Source: Lumbricus rubellus
Taxonomy: Eukaryota > Annelida > Clitellata > Crassiclitellata > Lumbricidae
NCBI GenBank assembly: GCA_945859605.1
Contig: OX243821.1
Location: 318,001 to 382,000, forward strand
Length of the DNA stretch: 64,000 nt
Direction: 5' to 3'
Shown: positions 23,104 to 34,216 of the stretch, piece after piece
Numbering within the stretch: the first letter of the stretch is position 1
Layout of the letters: each line of letters begins with the position of its first letter
The notes under the pieces: model-generated
The model's database searches: none
What the model was told of the DNA's origin: nothing
Seen by the model: only the letters and a program-made list of their open reading frames with translations
Translations under genes and position numbers: made by a program

Positions 23104-23701
23104 GTCTGTAGCCAATATAATTTAATTAAGTGACTTCTATGGCTTCGATATTTTAATGTGCACAAGATATTGTCAGTTGGTCGTCACTGCAAATAAATTT
23201 CATTTACATGGATTTCACCACGTTAACAAAAATTCAAAATCTTGTTTAGGAGCCAGATTGCAATTCGATAGATAAGAGGAATGAGATGTCATGTCATGTC
23301 TTTTCATGTTCACGTTAAATATTAAATATTCACATCGTTGTTATGAAATAGATTATTGGTTGACCTAGTTTGTGCACATAGTATTGGTTGACCAACTTTC
23401 TGTGAATATTATTGGTTGACCTATTTTCTGTGAATATTATTGGTTGACCTACTTTCTGCAAATCAACCGCTATTGTTATTATTATTAGTAATCGTAATGT
23501 ATCTTTACATAAACATTTATGTAGCACCCCACAACATACACCGATAAGGTCCTTTAGAATCCATTTCGAACGACAAACCTCAAAATATATTATATTTAAA
23601 AGAAAACAGTTTGCACAACAAAGTCTGCCTTAACCCTTTAATGCCGAGATGGTAGCAAATGGTATGGGAAATCCTATACCCTCCTGCATTAAAGGGTTAA
23701 G
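23104..23701. other. Convergent intergenic region
   Basis: AT-rich. Near 23360-23460 a ~33-bp unit 'tattggttgacc...' occurs four times. No exon is seen. It probably contains the 3' UTR of ANKRD49 on the minus strand. Confidence 0.5.
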
Positions 23702-26700
23702 TCAAGGATGCAGCGCATCGATGTTGGAGTCCACGACTTCGAAAAGTCGGTGGAATCGATTGCTCCTCTCCGCAATCGTCCGAGCAGTTTCGCCGACTTT
23801 ATTCGTGAGTTTAACGTCGATGAATTCGTTCATCAACAGCAGTTCGAGTATTTCCGGATTAGTGTTGCTTCCGGCCGCCAGGTGGAGTGGCGTGAGAAGT
23901 CCGTTCGTCTGTGCGTTGATGTGTGCGCCGTGTTTGATGAGAATGGCGGCTGTGTTCGTTTGGCCCCAGTTGGACGCGCTGTGTAGTGGCGTCCAACCGT
24001 CGTTCGTTGTGCTGTCTACGTGCGCTCCTCGCGAGAGGAGCAACTGAAAGGAAAAGGGTTTGGTTAGGAATTTGTGCATGGTCTGGGTCGCAAAAGGGGA
24101 GGTGAGGGGGCGAATGTAGTAGTAGTTGCAGTTTAACGTTCACTGTGTGGTAACAAAGACGATTAGCAACGCCCTCCTCCTTTAAACAGGCTTGGGACTG
24201 GCACTGGCAGAGTGCAACCAGTGGCGGAGTTGGGGGCGAATGTCCAGTGCCTGGCGATTTTTAAGGGCCCAGACTAGTGGTTATAGATATATATCTAATA
24301 TATATATATTGTTTCATTCATTCAATTTGAAAATTTATATAGCGCTCCCAGCCGCTATAGCCACGGCTAAAAAGATGGAGCAACTGAAAGGAAAATGAGA
24401 AGATGCAGAAAGAGGAGCAAAGAACTAGAAGTTGTGTGATGTTGGTAACAAAGCCATATTTATAACATCACTTGCAACCGTTTTTGAGGTGTGCAAGAAA
24501 ATGGTTTGGTTAGCTAGGTGAATGTAACGTAATTAGTAATTTCTATAGCACCACTCACATTCAGTAGTGATCCCAGTGCGAGAACCCTGAGAGACAGACA
24601 GAGGGAGTGGGGGGAGAGAGACAGAGAGAGATATGTAGATAACGATCTATGTATATATTCGTTTAATTGAGAAAAAACAATCTGACAATAACGCAGAAAT
24701 GTTAACATGAGTGATAATGAACAATTAAAGTTCAGTTAGATAGTGTTAGAATAAGCTAGTAAATGTTTTTTATATAATGATCGTGGAATAAATTGAGAGT
24801 CATCTTTTGATTGGAGAGTATGGTTGTGTGCTCTAGGTCTTAATTGGTGAGAGGAGGGGGTCGGAGTGGAGGCAGGAGTTCAAGGCCGTAGCCAGGATTT
24901 TATTTCGGGGGGGGGGGGGGTTTCTTCGCCGGAAAAATTTTTGATGACCTTTTTTGTTAATTTTTTTCGCAAAAATTTCTGATGACCTTTTTTAAAAATC
25001 ATCAGATCGAGAATTCATCTCATTTTTCTTAAATTCAATTTGTTTTTAATGTGCTAGTAAATGCATTTTTTTCATTTCATCGGGGAGGGGGTTTCATGGT
25101 TTTATTTCATGGTTTTTGCATCACGTGCTAGTAAATGCAATAGATTTTTTCTGCATTTTCCATTTCGGGGGGTGTTCAAACACCCAAAACACCCCCCTGT
25201 CTACGGCCTTGCAGGAGTTGATGAAGAACATGTCTGGGGTTGTGTATAATGGAGAAGAGGAGTTTGGCATCAGCTGTGTTGAAGAAGAGTCCCACGCAGA
25301 GTGGAGGGAAGGGCCCAATGATAGTAAAGGATCGAGTTTGAAAAATAGTAGTGGGACAAACAGATCAGACCGATCCAGAGAACGAAGAGGTTGATGATAA
25401 GATGCAGAAAGCCACGAAACGAACAATGTGTGTGACATTGTCAACAAAGCCTTATTTATAACATCACTTGAAACCGTTTTAGAGGTGTGCAAGAACATCA
25501 TCTTGTTTTATTAGCTAAAAGAGAAGACAGAGGTTAAATCACTGAAGAGAGAAAGAGGTTAAATCACTGAGATATTTTGATGCAACAACCAGTTTGGACT
25601 TGAGTACCACAGCAAGTACGTTATATTGGACGCGGGCACAGTGTGGAAGCCAGTATGTATGTATGTGCACTTGTTATTGCGCCCCTTCAAGATTGCTACT
25701 CAGAGGCGCTCCCGAATGCAGAGAGGACACTGCATTGGAGTTTCACGCCGAAGCGCTAAGCAATTGTGAGTGAAGGACTTGCCCAAGGTCCTTACGCGGT
25801 GGCTTGAGGGTGGATTCGAACCTGCAACCCTCCGGCTCCAAGGCAACAACGACACCACTACACCACCGTTCCCCACAAGGTTTTATGATTTATGCTTTTT
25901 AAACATAATGTTAATGGAAATTAGCTCAAATCAGTTTAAACTTCAAATTAGTTATTTAATAATGTAATGTGATTAGTAAATAATTCTATAGCACCGCTCA
26001 CAGCCATGGCCATTCAGTAGCGCTCCCAATGCAAGAACCCCAAAAGAAAAAATATGTCTTAAGAAGAGAGAGAGAGATGTAGATAAGGATCCAGAAAGAA
26101 GATTCCCACGCAGAGTGGAGGAAAGAGAATTCCACAAGGATGGCATTCCAATAATGGTAAAGAATCGAGTTTGAGTAATAGTGGTCCTAGCTAATGGAAC
26201 AAACAAATCAGCAAGGTGTGTGACATTGGCGGCAAAGCCGTATTTATAACATCACTTGCAACCGTTTTTGAGGTGTGCAAGAACATCTTTTTTATTAGCT
26301 AAAACACCAATAATAATTATATTAGATTGCTGTGTTATTTCGGCGCAAGAACCAGCTTAGACTTGAGTAGCACAGCAACGACTTTGTATTGGATGCAATA
26401 AGGCAAGGCCAGTTTAGATGAGGCAAGTCTATAGGAAGGTGGTATTAATAAGGCAAGTGCGCACAAGAAAAGTCTACTTAATGTAATGTTTGCATGTGCA
26501 CTTGTTATTGCGCCCCTTCAAGCTCTCTCTACTCAGAGGCGTTTCCGAATGCAGAGCGGACACTGCATCGGAGAATTTTAACCTCGAACCTTCCGGCTCC
26601 AAGGCGCCGACGCCATCACAACACCACAGACTACAGAGTTGGACAAATGCAGGTAAGATGAGCCACGGTAAATCTAGACACACAAGTCAATAATAACAAT

Positions 26701-28675
26701 AAAGGCGCGGTGGTGTAGTCATTGTCTTTGAGCCGGAAGGTCCGAGGTTCGAATCCACCTTGCCGCGTAAGGACCTTTGGCAAGTCCTTCACTCACAATT
26801 GCTCAGCGCTTCGGCGTGAAACTTCGACGCAGTGTCCGCTCTGCATTCGGGAGCACCTCTGAGGAGGGAAGGAGACCTTGAAGGGGCGCTATAAGCCTAT
26901 AACAAGTGCACATACAAACAAACAAAACTTAGTTGCCTGTCCTATTCACCTCAACGGCCTGCGTGTGACCCTCGTAGGCCGCCCTGTGCAGTGGCGTGTA
27001 TCCGTCGTTATCTCGAGCGTTCACAAGACCCGCATCCAGCTTCAGCATCTCCTCCAAGATCTCCAAGTTGCCTGACTCCGCAGCCCAAAGGATGCGCTTC
27101 ACCGGATCATCTAAGAATGAAACATAAGAGAGATGAAGTTTCTCAAAAATAAAATCGATTTCAATACCATATTTATTGTAATATATCTTTTAATCCAAGA
27201 AAACTCTAATTGTAGAAATTCTATAGTGGCATTATCAACATAACCAGCCAATTTCTTAAAGTCTTCTTCATTTACTCATGCATTCAAGATTTGTCAATTT
27301 ATATAGTACCTCTTCAAGGTAACTACTCAGAAGCACTCCCAACTCTTGAATACTGACCCAATTAATGATATATTTGGTTACAGCATGCCATAGATTGATG
27401 ACTTTTACGCAACACACCAGCACCATAGAAATAATGGGGGAGGGCGGTGGTGTAGTGGGTATGTTCATTGCCTTAGAGCCGGAGTGTTCAACATTCAAAT
27501 CAACCTCAAGCCGCCACGTAGGGACCTTGAGCAAGTCCTTCACTTGCAATTGTTCGTGCACTTCGGCATGAAACTCTGATGCAGTGTCCGTGCTAGTCAA
27601 GAGCGCCTCTGAGTAGAATGCGAGAGATAAAATATTAATAATCGCAAGGGCCAGTGCATTGAGACTAAAAGTTCTGCAGGTTAACATGGAAATGAGCGCA
27701 GAAAGAAAAAAGATCTTGAGTCATCGTAGACAGAGGAGCTATATAAAGAGTCGGCTGTGTGAAGAGATTTTGCGGCTTTCGTTAGATGCGTACTTTGCTT
27801 CTCTTCCTCCGTTGCTTCATCGATGTCGTTTTCATCCATTTCCCAAGCGCTGATGAACTGTGATGGGTTCATCCGCTCTTCCTCAAGTATCCTCTGTGAA
27901 AGATCAATTCAACAAACAGATTTAATATAATTAATAAATTTCGTCAAATATTTAACAAACAGATTTAAAAGATTTAATAGATTTAATCAAATTCACGTTT
28001 GAAGAAACATTCAGACAGAGAGTTAAACTTGATCTCTTTGTTATGCAATCAAGAACCGCTCTTCCCCAAACTACCATTTGCCAACTTGGTCCAAACTAGA
28101 TCATTTACCACCAATTGACCAGTCGTCTGGAATCCCCTACCCTCCTCCTTACATGTTTCCATTCTTTCTAGATCTGCTCCTGCAAACCATATTTCTTCTC
28201 TTGGGTATGGACAATGGAATCACCAATGGATTTTTCACTATAGTGAGTGCAGTGCTAAATAACAGCCACATAATAAGTTTTAAATTACGTTACATTGTAG
28301 GTTGCTGCATTGGTTTCAAAAAAATTATGTATAAGATAAGAATATTCTTTAATATAACAATTGCTATCCGCATTTTGGTGTACAGACATGGTATAATAAA
28401 CAAACGTACATCATTTCTATATCCAATAAATCCTTAGCGTTAGATTCATATTTATACCTCTACAAAAGTCTACATTTCGGTATAAGTTTACTCCATGATT
28501 GCCATTAATCTACGATTAAATCTCTTTAATCACGATGCATCTGTGTTTAACTGATACTATGCTTCAAAACGAGTTAGCTCACCCGGTAAACATCGTCTGC
28601 GCCTGAAAAAGATTCGTGTCCATCAAATAAGTCCAACCCCTCCTCCTCCTCTTCCGTCCCGTTCGGTGCAGACAT
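23702..28675 (-). CDS. ANKRD49: Ankyrin repeat domain protein 49
   Basis: Four exons on the minus strand: 28675-28583, 27893-27794, 27110-26950 and 24043-23702. The total is 696 nt, 231 aa; human ANKRD49 is 239 aa. All junctions are GT-AG and in frame. An acidic N-terminus ([14 protein letters not shown]) is followed by ankyrin repeats from about residue 65. Repeat cores are visible as [55 protein letters not shown] and [11 protein letters not shown], then the family's C-terminal ELLLMN and [19 protein letters not shown]. The repeats serve protein binding; the mammalian protein is linked to spermatogenesis, and the role here is unknown. The gene is tail-to-tail with DYNC2I2 and head-to-head with mS38. 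Confidence 0.93.
24881..25211. mobile_element. hAT-type MITE 4 (331 bp)
   Basis: Ends CAAGGCCGTAGCCAGGA and CAAGGCCGTAGACAGGG (reverse complement) with a perfect 8-bp duplication CAGGAGTT (24873-24880, 25212-25219). It is in ANKRD49 intron 3 and interrupts an older LINE fragment. Confidence 0.9.
25654..25875 (-). mobile_element. tRNA-SINE family A copy, ANKRD49 intron 3
   Basis: Full length with an intact B box on the minus strand (GGTTCGAATCC) and a (TATG)n run at the tail side. Confidence 0.87.
26488..26640 (-). mobile_element. tRNA-SINE family A copy with internal deletion
   Basis: The 3' end and tRNA end are present, but about 70 bp of the body ('cacgccgaagcg...acgcggcg') is lost between 26570 and 26585. 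Confidence 0.8.
26703..26925 (+). mobile_element. tRNA-SINE family A copy beside ANKRD49 exon 3
   Basis: It is orientated opposite to the copy at 26488. It ends about 25 bp from the minus-strand donor of exon 3. The tail reads 'gcgctataagcctataacaag', with a small internal insertion. Confidence 0.87.
27290..27617 (+). mobile_element. Truncated SINE A next to LINE-tail fragment
   Basis: 27440-27617 holds the head and body of family A in plus orientation, ending inside the tail at 'agcgcctctgagtag'. 27295-27345 holds a LINE tail in minus orientation. Confidence 0.7.
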
Positions 28676-28809
28676 CGTTTCTAGTAAAGTTTCATCACGT
28701 TGAAATAAAAGCTACTTGCTTACTGCCCTACAAGAAATATCCAACTACCCCATAGCCATCGATCGTTAATTGAAAATAATTAATTGTAAAAATGAGAGGA
28801 TTTAATCTT

Positions 28810-29470
28810 CGTAGTGGATCCGCTCACGCCCCGAGCGTTAGCGGAAACCATGTGCTACATTCACGCCCGTAACATTATTGGTCGCACTGGCTACGGACGG
28901 TGGGCTAACACCCGTCGGCCAATCAGGTTAGCGGAAAACAATGTGGAAGAGTCGAATACCGTAGGGGAGGAGGTTGTCGAGTACAATTTATGCCCATCCT
29001 TTGTAAACCCTACTGTCAAGAGCACGTGCGACACGCAGGGTCTGACGATTTTAGACGAATTGTAATGTAAAACGTTTAAAATGTCTTACAAATGACCCTA
29101 CGTATGGAGGAACATTTTGCACAGGTAATTATGCGCTCTTTATCGTTAAATTTAAGCATGGTTATAACATAGAAGACCTAGGTGTCGTTCGCGTATAGGG
29201 TATAAGGTTTCACGTCGTGAGGGTCGGTTAGGGTTAGTGTTAGGGTTAGTGTCGTCATTAGATTCTTAAGATTTTTGCGTCGTGAGGGTCGGTTAGGGTT
29301 AGTGTCGTCATTAGATTCTTAAGATTTTTGCGTTGGTTGTTTAGCAGTTGTTGGCCAACCTAGCCTAATAGCTTGACCATCAACTGCTAACATCAACTAC
29401 CTTCTCCCCCCCCTGCGGTCTTCGCCTCTTCCAGACGGTTCACGTGACGGGCGTGAGCGGATCCACGACC
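28810..29470. mobile_element. Mutator-type MITE (661 bp) in a bidirectional promoter
   Basis: Ends match over 22 bp with two mismatches near the tips; the core TGGATCCGCTCACGCCC is identical in both, inverted. It is flanked by a perfect 9-bp duplication TTTAATCTT (28801-28809 and 29471-29479). No transposase is encoded. Inside are about 60-bp tandem units with 'gtcggttagggttagtg', giving a few TTAGGG-like words. A 9-bp target duplication suggests the Mutator superfamily. It lies between the divergent ANKRD49 and mS38 genes. Confidence 0.88.
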
Positions 29471-29678
29471 TTTAATCTTTCGTCAAATTCACGACCAGTT
29501 CAAGACTGACAAGATTGGGACAGCCGACCAAAAGATAATAAGCATATAGGGCAGGTTAAATATAAAAAATCTGAAAAGTAGGGTATATTAGCAATCGTAT
29601 TCCCCAAATTTCTAACGTACCACACGAACGTTAAGCACGGGGCACCATCTTATTCATGAGCGCTGCGTCTAGTCAGAG

Positions 29679-29723
29679 ATGTCTGAAGGAGGTATATTCT
29701 GGTTACCATTTGAAGGATCAGAG
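29679..29723 (+). other. Candidate first exon of mS38 with a short upstream ORF
   Basis: ATG begins a 15-codon open segment (MSEGGIFWLPFEGSE) ending in an ideal donor GAG|GTAAGTAAG. Spliced to the mS38 exon at 31192, it reads one more codon, then TGA, 2 nt before the mS38 ATG. It would thus be a 16-aa upstream ORF. It could instead belong to an unrecognised product. Confidence 0.4.
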
Positions 29724-30719
29724 GTAAGTAAGTATATCAGAGGTGTCGATCACTTCCACATTGTATTACAGTAGTTAAAGCTCGCGACAGATATTTCAAT
29801 ATAATAATAATTAATTTATAATACTAATAATATGCAATCTAAGAATACTAATACCAACCAGGAAAATGCTTTACGTTTAACGGACAACTAGAGAGCGATA
29901 ATATAAATTACTTCTGCCATAACCAAAGAGATTACATTGGTGTAGAGTGCTCTCTGTGGATGCAAAAGAAATCGGTGGGATAAAACAAGACGAACAGGAC
30001 AGAAAAGCATCTTATCTGTCATTTTGATAAATTATGCAATATGTAGTGCGCCTAATGCGTATTTTGTCAGTCTTACATCTGTTGCAGCATGCTTATTCTC
30101 GTTAGGATTCTCTTCCGTCTTCTTAGAATCGACCTGATTCAACTCTGTTTCAAGTTACATAAATATAAACCTGGTGTTTATTTTATAAACTTGGTGCTTT
30201 ATAATGTGACAGCCGAAGTTTAAGCATTATTACAAAATAATACTTATACTGTAGTTTAAGCATAATAATTATTCTATATGCTTTCATGCATTTTTTTCTG
30301 TCGGTCGCTAGAGTTGAAGGCCTTTGAGATGCCTACAGGATATTATTATCTTTGGTTATACTAAAACCTGAAAGTGTATTGTTTGACTTGTTTCGGCGTG
30401 TGCAAGGACGTTTGGGGTAAAATAGAATTTTAATCAGTTTAAAACGTTGGTAAAATCATTCTGCTTGTGCTAATTATACGATTGAAAATCAAGTTCAGCC
30501 GAAGCTTGATGTTTGCATTATCGTGAGCGGTTAGTAACCTTCTTGTTTGAAACTTATCAATGTCACACCAGTCGATTCCCTAGAGCAAGTGTGTTAACTT
30601 GGATGTTGGGAAAAATAGATGTTGCAGCGCAGCATTTTTTAAAATAATTTTAATAGAACATTTAGGTACAGTTGACTACTTTGGCCATGCTCCAAATTTC
30701 ACAAAATTTTACGTGGGCA

Positions 30720-30785
30720 AACCTGGCATTTATACAGCGCTACTTCAAGAGAACTCCTGAGAGGCGCTCCCGACCTGACACATTT
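30720..30785 (-). mobile_element. LINE-tail fragment
   Basis: 'tttatacagcgctacttcaag' and 'gaggcgctcccgacc' mark the shared L2/SINE tail in minus orientation, in the first intron of the mS38 model. The remainder of 29724-31191 is AT-rich without recognisable exons. Confidence 0.6.
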
Positions 30786-31199
30786 GCTGTGTACTTGTTC
30801 AGCGCTTTACTTGGAGCGTAGTATGCGTGTGTCGAAACGATTTGCTGTAGACGTGCAAGTATGTAGCACTTTACCCCAACACAACTATATCTGTCAGTAA
30901 GTAAGTCAATGACTGCAGAATAACTGGTTTTCCTGGTGGACTGTCCGAGCACTTTGAATATTGTTGATGGCAATGCTGTGCGCTGGTTTAGCGCGAACTG
31001 CAAACGCTAAATATATAATAAGTAAGTAATTTTATGAAAATTACACCCAGTTTCTTCACATTTTAAGATGATCTGAGTTCGTCTCTTACTTACGCTGATG
31101 TGTTTTGAGCATGCTGTAGTTGTTGAATGATACATGAGTTTTGGGATTTGATGAATTTTTAGTAGGACTTTACATGATTTTCTATTTGCAGGAGTGACC

Positions 31200-32718
31200 A
31201 TGGCACTTGCAGCAGTTTCGAGAAATGTCGCCCATCTTCGGCGAGTCAGATGCTTCTCATCCATACCAACAGGTCAACTCATTTCTTTACATGGTTGAAT
31301 GTGGTTATAGTCTATTTAATTGCAATCTATGGTTGAATGTGGTTATAGTCTATTTAATTGCAATCTATGGTTGAATGTGGTTATAGTCTATTTAATTGCA
31401 ATCTATGGTTGAATGTGGTTATAGTCTATTTAATTGCAATCTATGGTTGTATGTGGTTATAGTCTATTTAATTGCAATCTATGGTTGAATGTGGTTATAG
31501 TCTATTTAATTGCAATCTATGGCCATAATTCATCTGACATTATGTGGCTTTGAATGTTTATTTTGGTAGGGTTAGTTTGGGTTGATGGGTGATATTATCG
31601 TATATATAATCGTATACGAGAAAGATGAGAACTAAAAGCATCTCATATACAGTAAGTACAAGATAAATTTTTATGATGTAATGAACTTCAAATCATCAAT
31701 GAAAATCCGTCCATCCATTTATTATGCGTTATAATATTTGATATAATATATGTATGCAGAAGCACTTGTTATAGCACCCTTCAAGCGTCCTACTCAGAGG
31801 CGCTCCCGACTACAGAGCGGACACTGCATCGGAGTTTCACGCCAAAGCGTCCGAGCATTTGCGAGTTAGGGACTTGCTTAAGGTCCCTACGCGGCGGCTT
31901 GAGGTAGATTCAAATCTGCAATCTTCATGCCCTCAAGGCACTGAACATATCCTTTCACCACCTCGGTACTACTCAGAGGGGCTCCCACTACAGCGGGCCC
32001 ACGGTTGTTTGTAAACAGTCCGTTTTTGTTTACAGTTTGTAAGACACATCGTGTGATGAATCCGATGTCTCCTCTCGAGTCGCTGTCCGCTGTGAACCTA
32101 GCAACGCATCAGAACCGTTCTGTACCGAAGTCACCATCTGAATCCATTCTTGATGTCCAGGAAAAGTTCGCGTCGCTTCATCTCTCAAACACAAAACAAG
32201 AATACCGTCTTCCGACGACCTGGTACAACGGCGTTCTAAAAAAGTCGATAATCGATCCATCGCACAGCAACGTTTCTTTTGATCTTCCAACCGCGATGAT
32301 CCACGAGATCGAAAAGTTCGATCCCTTGCGATCGCTGATCCCGATCATGGATCCCAGTCCATTGCAGCGGATCATTGATCAGGGATCGCCGCCGGTCACC
32401 ATGGAGACGCAGCCGTACCTGGTGACGATACGTCACAAGAAGATGAAGAAGCATCAGCTGCGGAAGCTGAGGAAGAAGATGCGGTTCCTGCGGCGGAAGC
32501 TGGAGGCGGTGAAGAAGAGGCGGAAGGAGAAGGTGCTGTTGGATTACGAGAAGCACATGGCAACGTGGTCGCGAGAGTTCGATGCGGATAAACATGTAGA
32601 GGATCATTTGAAGCGGGCGCGATCGGCTGGGTGGGTGATTGATATCGTGGCGGAGAGGGCGAAGAGGAGGGCGGCTGAGGCAGGGGTCGGTACTTCAGGC
32701 AACCCTGTGGACAAGTAA
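31200..32718 (+). CDS. AURKAIP1: Mitochondrial ribosomal small-subunit protein mS38
   Basis: Two coding exons, 31200-31272 and 32036-32718, joined in phase 1 with GT-AG borders, give 251 aa (human 199 aa). Exon 1 encodes a typical mitochondrial presequence rich in Ala, Arg and Ser (MALAAVSRNVAHLRRVRCF). The conserved SPLESL motif follows at 36-41. The diagnostic C-terminal block spans about 157-224: basic KKMKKHQLRKLRKKMRFLRR, then a long helix and an AGW motif at 222-224. In the mitoribosome this basic tail lies on small-subunit rRNA near the decoding site. The protein extends about 27 residues past the AGW. A non-coding exon probably lies upstream, since an AG acceptor stands 8 nt before the ATG. 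Confidence 0.9.
31281..31522. repeat. 38-bp tandem repeat, six copies
   Basis: Nearly identical units of 'atggttgaatgtggttatag' plus 'tctatttaattgcaatct' start 9 nt after the mS38 exon 1 donor. Confidence 0.93.
31751..31970 (-). mobile_element. tRNA-SINE family A copy, mS38 intron
   Basis: A diverged copy ('cttgttatagcacccttcaag' to 'cctttcaccacctcgg'); its B box has decayed (GATTCAAATC on the plus strand). Confidence 0.78.
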
Positions 32719-32843
32719 TGAAATGCGAAATGGGTTTTTGTCTGTTTCGTTTGGCTATGATGAGAACAGAAAAACGTTTTCTTCATGTGAAAAACGGAAA
32801 AAAGAAAGCCTTGATTGTCAGAGATTTGAGAATTTTTTTGTTG

Positions 32844-32849
32844 CAATAA
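32844..32849 (+). terminator. Proximal polyadenylation signal of mS38
   Basis: AATAAA 126 nt after the stop codon, in the first of the two tandem 3'-end copies. Confidence 0.65.
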
Positions 32850-33037
32850 AATCGTTAGATGGTTTTAAACTGTATTTTATTTCAGGCAACCCTGTGGATA
32901 AGTGAATATTCGACTATCAGTGGGTTTTTTGTTTGGGTTTTTCCTATGATGAGGGGTTTAATGCGAGAACAGAAAAACGTTTTCTTGATGTGAAAAAGAA
33001 AAAATGAACGTGAGGTTTTAATTTTTTCATGTGTCAC

Positions 33038-33043
33038 AATAAA
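33038..33043 (+). terminator. Distal polyadenylation signal of mS38
   Basis: AATAAA in the second 3'-end copy. Confidence 0.5.
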
Positions 33044-33089
33044 ATTGTGAGATGGTTTTAAGTTTTAAACTTTATTTTATCTGTACAGT

Positions 33090-34080
33090 GAGTTTATTCT
33101 TGATTTTAATTGCACTTGTTCATGCATGCGTAGCTAGGGAGGTTTATTCTCAATTGATATTGCTTTTTAATTTATTCTAGCTTTATATGGCTGGGGTGAT
33201 TTTTTCTACATCCTCGTCTACTTCATTTCGTATCATAGGCCTGCCTTTGTTGTTCACCATTATTTATTCAAATAAGGAGACTACTTAAAGGTGCTCCCAA
33301 CTCTAGCATATAAAAAAAGCAAGTTTTCATGCTTATAATTGTGTTGACCTTTATGGACCAGACACAGCCCAAGACAAAAGTTATTCCATACTATTGTACA
33401 AATTATTGTACCACTAACTGGGGTACCCGACATTTCCCTGTACCATTGTCTCTGGTGTCTTTTCAGTGGGGGCACCAGCTATACAATTTCAGCAGGTTGC
33501 GTCAGGATTACGGCAAAGAAATCAAATTCGTTCATTCAAGAATTTATATAGCGCTTCTTTAAGGGTACTTGAGTGTAAAGAGGATAATTAAAAATTTCAA
33601 AGCATTCTTGGCAGGTCATAATAATAACTTTTTTCTTTAATAAAATGGTTGCAAACGCATAGTGCTGTACATGTACAAGTTACGCAATGATCTTGATTAT
33701 TATCGGGTATCAAACTTAATTAGACCTAGTAACAGAACAGACAGCCTGCAATACACGCGCTAATAGCTATAAGGGCTCGATGTCCGTACCTCTCGCTCTC
33801 CATGCCAGTGTGCTATCAAATGGGCTATCACCTCCCATCCCCGTAAGGCAGGTTCAGGGTAAATGGCTAAATTAATTATATGTAACAGCTGCGTTTTCCA
33901 GTCTGAAGTCTGGATTAAACGAAAATTAATGAAAAATCAGTTCAGCATAAATTCCAGGCAGTAATTTCAAGACCACATTTCATCAATGACTAACAAGTGT
34001 TTTCAAACATTCTAATATATTGGTCTAAACTAAAATAAATTGGCCGCTTTTCATAACCTAATTAGATTTTAACCGAATAT
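33090..34080. other. Intergenic region between mS38 and CHD1
   Basis: No exon is seen. It contains LINE-tail fragments near 33270 and 33535-33570. A phrase 'aacagaacagacagcctgca' near 33729 recurs near 49553, marking an unclassified dispersed repeat. Confidence 0.45.
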
Positions 34081-34099
34081 CATAATTGTAATAAGGAGC

Positions 34100-34216
34100 A
34101 CAATAATTCGGCATGACCGGAAGTCAAACAAATCGCAGAAGTGTCCAATCATTTTGCGACGGTCCACATATTTTCAGGAAGTTCAGGTTTCGACCGCAAA
34201 GAACGTTTGTAGGTAA
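34100..34216 (+). other. Candidate 5' non-coding exon of CHD1
   Basis: It ends in a strong donor (GTAG|GTAAGTTA) and carries ACCGGAAGT at 34116-34124, an ETS-family site common at housekeeping starts. In the phase required by the first placed CHD1 exon it ends in a stop, so it would be 5' UTR. Confidence 0.35.

Larger units (their letters stand above)
24400..26310 (-). mobile_element. Three LINE 3'-end fragments, ANKRD49 intron 3
   Basis: A repeated block ('atttataacatcacttg...gaggtgtgcaagaa') is found near 24455, 25450 and 26240. The adjoining minus-strand translation gives [20 protein letters not shown] and LSSTLRG, a LINE ORF2 C-terminus. The associated tail on the minus strand is 'gggagcgct...gcggtgctata', a variant of the L2-like tail. 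No complete element is present. Confidence 0.65.
32694..33080 (+). repeat. Tandem duplication of the mS38 3' end
   Basis: Copy 1 starts at 32694 ('ttcaggcaaccctgtggaca') and copy 2 at 32881 ('ttcaggcaaccctgtggata'), a period of 187 bp. Each copy holds the last six codons and a stop (TAA, then TGA), a shared 'aacagaaaaacgttttctt' segment, and an AATAAA at 32844-32849 or 33038-33043. In copy 2 the segment follows a T-rich run ending in AG, so it could act as a small terminal exon. Confidence 0.9.

Noticed and set aside
28814..29065. 83-aa open frame
   Set aside because: It lies wholly inside the 661-bp MITE and resembles no transposase; the real exons end outside it.
29220..29260. Interstitial telomere repeat
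   Set aside because: Only a few TTAGGG-like words, embedded in a longer MITE unit; not a telomeric array.
31281..31522. Regularly repeated 38-bp units considered as a CRISPR array
   Set aside because: Units are directly contiguous with no unique spacers, and the context is a eukaryotic intron.
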